A program made the position numbers and the translations under genes. The notes beneath the pieces were generated by a model. That model was not told the DNA's origin, ran no database searches, and was given only the letters and a program-made list of their open reading frames with translations. A stretch of 64,000 bases of DNA. Source: Mycobacterium sp. 1274756.6 (GTDB taxonomy: Bacteria; Actinomycetota; Actinomycetes; Mycobacteriales; Mycobacteriaceae). The stretch spans positions 1 through 64,000 of the forward strand of contig NZ_LZLJ01000067.1 of assembly GCF_001668625.1 (NCBI RefSeq). The letters run 5' to 3'. How positions within the stretch are numbered: position 1 is the first letter of the stretch; every line of letters starts with the position of its first letter. This document shows, piece after piece, positions 61,401 to 64,000 of the stretch.

Positions 61401-62004
61401 ATGCCCGACACGACGTCGGCCCCGAAACTGAGCAAGCCCCCCACAGCGGCTTCACCCGATGCCGCGACCGCGTACAGCGCCGAGCCCCTCGACTACGACG
61501 ACCCGACGAGTACCCCACCGAGCTTGATCGCGTCGCGCTCGTGGCGTGTCGCCTCCGGCATCGCCGCTCTACTGATCTCCCTCGGTGCTCTGACGGCAGT
61601 TCTAGCGTGGTTGGTCGGCCAGCCCGCCGCAGCTCCGCCGACGGTCCGTACCTCGGCCTCCATCGAGTTCCGTCACAGTAACGACAGAGGCGGTCACGGT
61701 CGTTGAAATGACGACAGTCATGGCAGCCCCACCGCCCGTTTCCGCCCCGCCTCCCGCGGCGGCCCTGAGTGCGAATGACCAGGTCTTTATCGAACTGCTG
61801 ACCAGCGACGGATACCCCCCTCCCCAAAAAAAGCGCCGAGCAACCGTGGCGGGCCGCGGGGTCTGCGGGTCGCTCTCATACGGGACGACACCGGGCCGGG
61901 TGGTATCAAATTTCCAGGCCGACACAGGCGTTCCCTATGAGGTGGCAGTAGCGTTCACCGCCGATGCGATCGCGGCCTACTGTCCCGAGCGAATCCCGCG
62001 CTAG
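61401..62004 (+). pseudogene. Frameshifted DUF732-type membrane-anchored protein
   Basis: An ATG at 61401, with TACGAT (61389-61394) 6 nt upstream as a leaderless -10 box, starts a 101-codon frame with a membrane helix (ASGIAALLISLGALTAVLAWLVG). That frame becomes unlike the family after PPTVRTS and stops at 61706. From about 61660 the next frame reads SVTVTTEAVTVVEMTTVMAAPPP and continues through a DUF732 domain (VFIELLTSDGYPPP, ending ADAIAAYCPERIPR) to 62004. One +1 shift between 61640 and 61670 would join them into one normal protein of about 200 residues. It is broken, or the sequence has an error. Confidence 0.7.
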
Positions 62005-62043
62005 AGATAAATTCTGACCTGAGGAGACGGAACGATCGGGTTC

Positions 62044-62322
62044 ATGGTCGCGGCTATCACCGCCGTACTGGCCGGCATCGTCGGCGCACCCGCCGCGCAC
62101 GCCGATGAAGCCGGATTCTACGACTGCCTGGACACGCACGGCTTCAACTACTCCGCACCGTCAGGGTCGTTGGGACGCACTCAACGACGGCAATCTCGCC
62201 TGCGCGTACACGCGGTCCGCGGAGGGACGATGGACAGGTTTCGTGCTGAGACGTTCCCGCTGCCGCAGTTCTATTTGATTGAGGAAGCTGTGCGTGCCGA
62301 GCTCTACCCGGATGCGCGGTGA
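62044..62322 (+). pseudogene. Decayed small secreted DUF732-like gene
   Basis: A signal peptide (MVAAITAVLAGIVGAPAAHA) and the mature start DEAGFYDCLDTHGFNY are followed by sequence that fits the family only in the next frame (WDALNDGNLACAYTRSAEGRW from about 62171). The ending FYLIEEAVRAELYPDAR returns to the first frame. Two compensating indels would explain this, leaving a 92-codon open frame with an altered middle. It may be a pseudogene or a diverged small protein. Confidence 0.5.
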
Positions 62323-62581
62323 GGCGGCGATGGCCGTGAACCCCAACTGCCACTAGGACGCCAGAGAGTCATTGAGGACACCCGGACTGGGCGGGACCTG
62401 GTCGCCCTCGACGCCGAGCCATTGTCGGGTACGTAGACCCGCCAGGAGCGCCGGCGGTGATGATCAGCGCCGGCGCTCGGGTCGATCTCGTACGAACTGA
62501 CTAGGCGTCGTAGGGGTCATGCCACTGATCGGCGTTCAAGCTGGGAGACACTGGGCTCAAGACACGGAACGCCATCACACA
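62323..62581. other. Intergenic region, nothing recognised
   Basis: About 260 bp between the decayed DUF732 genes and the tandem repeat; no gene or structured element is seen. Confidence 0.4.
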
Positions 62582-62631
62582 CCTCTTCATGCTGGGGAGA
62601 AACCTGCCTCTTCATGCTGGGGAGAAACCTG
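62582..62631. repeat. Two exact tandem 25-bp repeats
   Basis: The unit beginning CCTCTTCATGCTGGGGAGAA (25 bp) occurs twice head to tail (62582-62606 and 62607-62631), just before the terminator of the last gene. Two copies without spacers are not a CRISPR array. Confidence 0.9.
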
Positions 62632-62665
62632 TAGGCCCCCTCCTGGCGCGGAGGGGGCCTACAGG
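62628..62665 (-). terminator. Strong 16-bp hairpin after paralogue 4
   Basis: CCTGTAGGCCCCCTCC (62628-62643) and GGAGGGGGCCTACAGG (62650-62665) form a perfect 16-bp stem with a 6-nt loop, 14 bp beyond the minus-strand stop at 62680. Confidence 0.85.
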
Positions 62666-62679
62666 GTGTGCGTACCGGG

Positions 62680-64000
62680 TTACAGCATCATCGTCAACAG
62701 CAGCTGCGGGATGTTGACCAGCATCGCGGTCAGCGCGTCGATACCGAGATCCGAACCGAGCATGCTGGTGATGGCGGTGGACAGTTCGTCGGCGAATCCG
62801 GTGAGGACGCCGGCAACCGGGTCGAGGAGGTTGGCGGTCAAGAACGAATGGACGCTGTCGAGTCCGTCAGCCAGGAAGTCGATGTTCAACCCGTTAGCGA
62901 AGGCACTGAGCAAGCCGCCATCGAGGTCGCCGAGCAGCGTCCCGTTACTAATCGCGTCAGCGATGGAGTTCTGGCCCGCGAGCAGTGAACCGAGCGGACC
63001 GGCGCCATCGCCAAGCCACTTGATCCCGCCGTCGAACTCTCCGAGAATTGGCGGGTCGTAGACAACCCCTGCTTGAGCGGTGAGAGCGTTGAACAGGGAG
63101 CCCGGGCCGCCGAGGATCCCGCCTAACGCGACGCCCGCCTCATCGACACCGAGAGTGAGTTCTCCCAAAAGTCCGAGGTCAAGTGTGGGTGATAGGTCGA
63201 TTCCGAATACGTTCTCGACCAGGTCCACAAGGCTGAGCGTTTCGCCGCCGTTGAGGAACGCGTAGAGCATGTGTTCCGGAATGCCGAGCAGGGCGGCCGG
63301 GTTCCCGTCGAACACAGTGCCGATGTCGTTGGCGAGCGCGATCATCGGTCCAAGCACCGGCCCCATGACGCCCAGCATGAGCCCGCTGATCGGTGAGGCG
63401 GTGAAGTTGAATAGCCCGTCTAGGCCCCCTACGCCGAGAACGCTTTGAAGGACATCGACGAGGTTGGAGTCGAACAACCCTAGGCGGCTCAGGTTGTCGG
63501 CGCCAATCAGTGTCGCGATGAATCCCTCAATAGCCGCGTTCGGATCGATGGTACCCAGAACCGGCAAGGTAACTGTCGGAAGCCCGTATACGGTGAGAGC
63601 CCCTCCGGTGGCGAGGCTGTCGCCGAATTCTCCGAATGGCGCCGCGATGCCCGCTTGGAGGTTGCCGAACATCGTCTCGAAGACGGTTCCGATGTCGCCG
63701 GGATTCTGGAGAACCTGGCCGAGGTAGCCGATTTGGTTGGCGATGATCTGCTGCATGATCGGGAAGGGCGCCCCAACCTCAACCCGGGGCACCAAGAAGT
63801 TCGTCGGGTTGGCGCCGGCGAAGTAGTCGATCAGGTTGGTGAGGTTGCCAGCGGTGTCGCCGAGTAGGTCCTGGGCGACCAATTCGATGTCGGGGAACGC
63901 GACTTGCTGCAGTGTTGGCGCGGCGACGGGTGTGGCAGCGACCATGCTGGCGGCGGTGAGGGCGACGCCAGCGGCGACCCAGGGGCGTTGAGCGAAAGTT
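62680..64000 (-). CDS. Secreted GjpA-like mycobacterial protein (paralogue 4, 5' end outside window)
   Basis: At least 440 residues; the frame runs off the right edge, where it reads TFAQRPWVAAGVALTAASMVAATP, the family leader, so only a few codons are missing. The mature chain has the family blocks PFPIMQQIIANQIGYLGQVL, TASPISGLMLGVMGPVLGPMIAL and GIPEHMLYAFLNGGETLSLVD, which align with paralogue 2 (QQVGANQIGYMTGLL, ASPASGILYGAVGPILGPG, AALNGGESL). Hydrophobic, Gly/Leu-rich and nearly free of basic residues. A strong terminator follows. Function unknown; surface or porin role inferred. Confidence 0.75.
   Translation of the reverse strand, partial: TFAQRPWVAAGVALTAASMVAATPVAAPTLQQVAFPDIELVAQDLLGDTAGNLTNLIDYFAGANPTNFLVPRVEVGAPFPIMQQIIANQIGYLGQVLQNPGDIGTVFETMFGNLQAGIAAPFGEFGDSLATGGALTVYGLPTVTLPVLGTIDPNAAIEGFIATLIGADNLSRLGLFDSNLVDVLQSVLGVGGLDGLFNFTASPISGLMLGVMGPVLGPMIALANDIGTVFDGNPAALLGIPEHMLYAFLNGGETLSLVDLVENVFGIDLSPTLDLGLLGELTLGVDEAGVALGGILGGPGSLFNALTAQAGVVYDPPILGEFDGGIKWLGDGAGPLGSLLAGQNSIADAISNGTLLGDLDGGLLSAFANGLNIDFLADGLDSVHSFLTANLLDPVAGVLTGFADELSTAITSMLGSDLGIDALTAMLVNIPQLLLTMML

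Noticed and set aside
62582..62631. CRISPR-like repeats
   Set aside because: Only two units, directly abutting with no spacers and no cas genes.

Overview
The window is chromosomal DNA of a mycobacterium (Mycobacterium/Mycolicibacterium type). The evidence is the high GC, frequent GTG starts, TANNNT -10 boxes lying 6-8 nt before many start codons, MmpS/MmpL, DUF732, DUF4333 and PknH-type proteins, and a left end that follows the M. tuberculosis order moaE2-mog-moaC2-Rv0863-Rv0862c-ercc3 ... fadB-fadA-dapC-Rv0857/Rv0856 (order recalled, not searched).

Layout. 1-1696: molybdopterin genes (moaE, mog, moaC and a small partner) on the minus strand. 1760-5699: an XPB-type helicase and its large helicase-associated partner. 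5761-11572: an accessory block between XPB and fadB with an Rv0455c-like secreted protein, DUF732 and YdeI-like proteins, an alcohol dehydrogenase and an mmpS-mmpL pair; intergenic palindromic repeats lie on both sides of mmpS-mmpL. 12171-17845: fadB-fadA, dapC and two SRPBCC proteins. 17892-20258: a VanX-like dipeptidase and a serine hydrolase lipoprotein, separated by a vapBC toxin-antitoxin island bracketed by a 91-bp direct repeat.

20371-30292 is the most remarkable region. Seven same-strand genes encode three DUF7373-type lipoproteins, a DUF4333 membrane protein and three transmembrane Ser/Thr kinases. The first kinase carries a FecB/iron-siderophore-type periplasmic binding domain as its extracytoplasmic part; the other two carry four-cysteine PknH-type sensor domains. 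It looks like an envelope-sensing and phospho-signalling module. The proximity of an Rv0455c-like/MmpS-MmpL siderophore-export-like set makes an iron or siderophore signal an attractive but unproven idea.

30289-39219: an F420-type LLM oxidoreductase, a RibD-type reductase, a PHP protein, small proteins, then a mymA-like operon (alpha/beta hydrolase, SDR, ferritin-like diiron protein, Baeyer-Villiger-type monooxygenase, MerR regulator) behind a perfect 28-bp palindrome. 39216-44957: an intact secretory lipase and a decayed duplicate bracketing a Cys/Pro-rich secreted protein, a methyltransferase and an AurF-like diiron protein.

45260-52000 and 62680-64000: four secreted proteins of one mycobacterial family (possibly GjpA-like porins), mixed with small secreted proteins, in sequence that looks less GC-rich. 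52123-60600: a 1967-residue SARP-cyclase-ATPase-TPR-NTF2 fusion lying between a remnant and the intact copy of a ureohydrolase gene, then an MNT/HEPN toxin-antitoxin pair whose HEPN gene is frameshifted. 60783-61270: tRNA-Phe, -Asp and -Glu (minus) and tRNA-Lys (plus), followed by decayed DUF732-type genes. All family calls are by eye from the translated sequence; no database search was possible.
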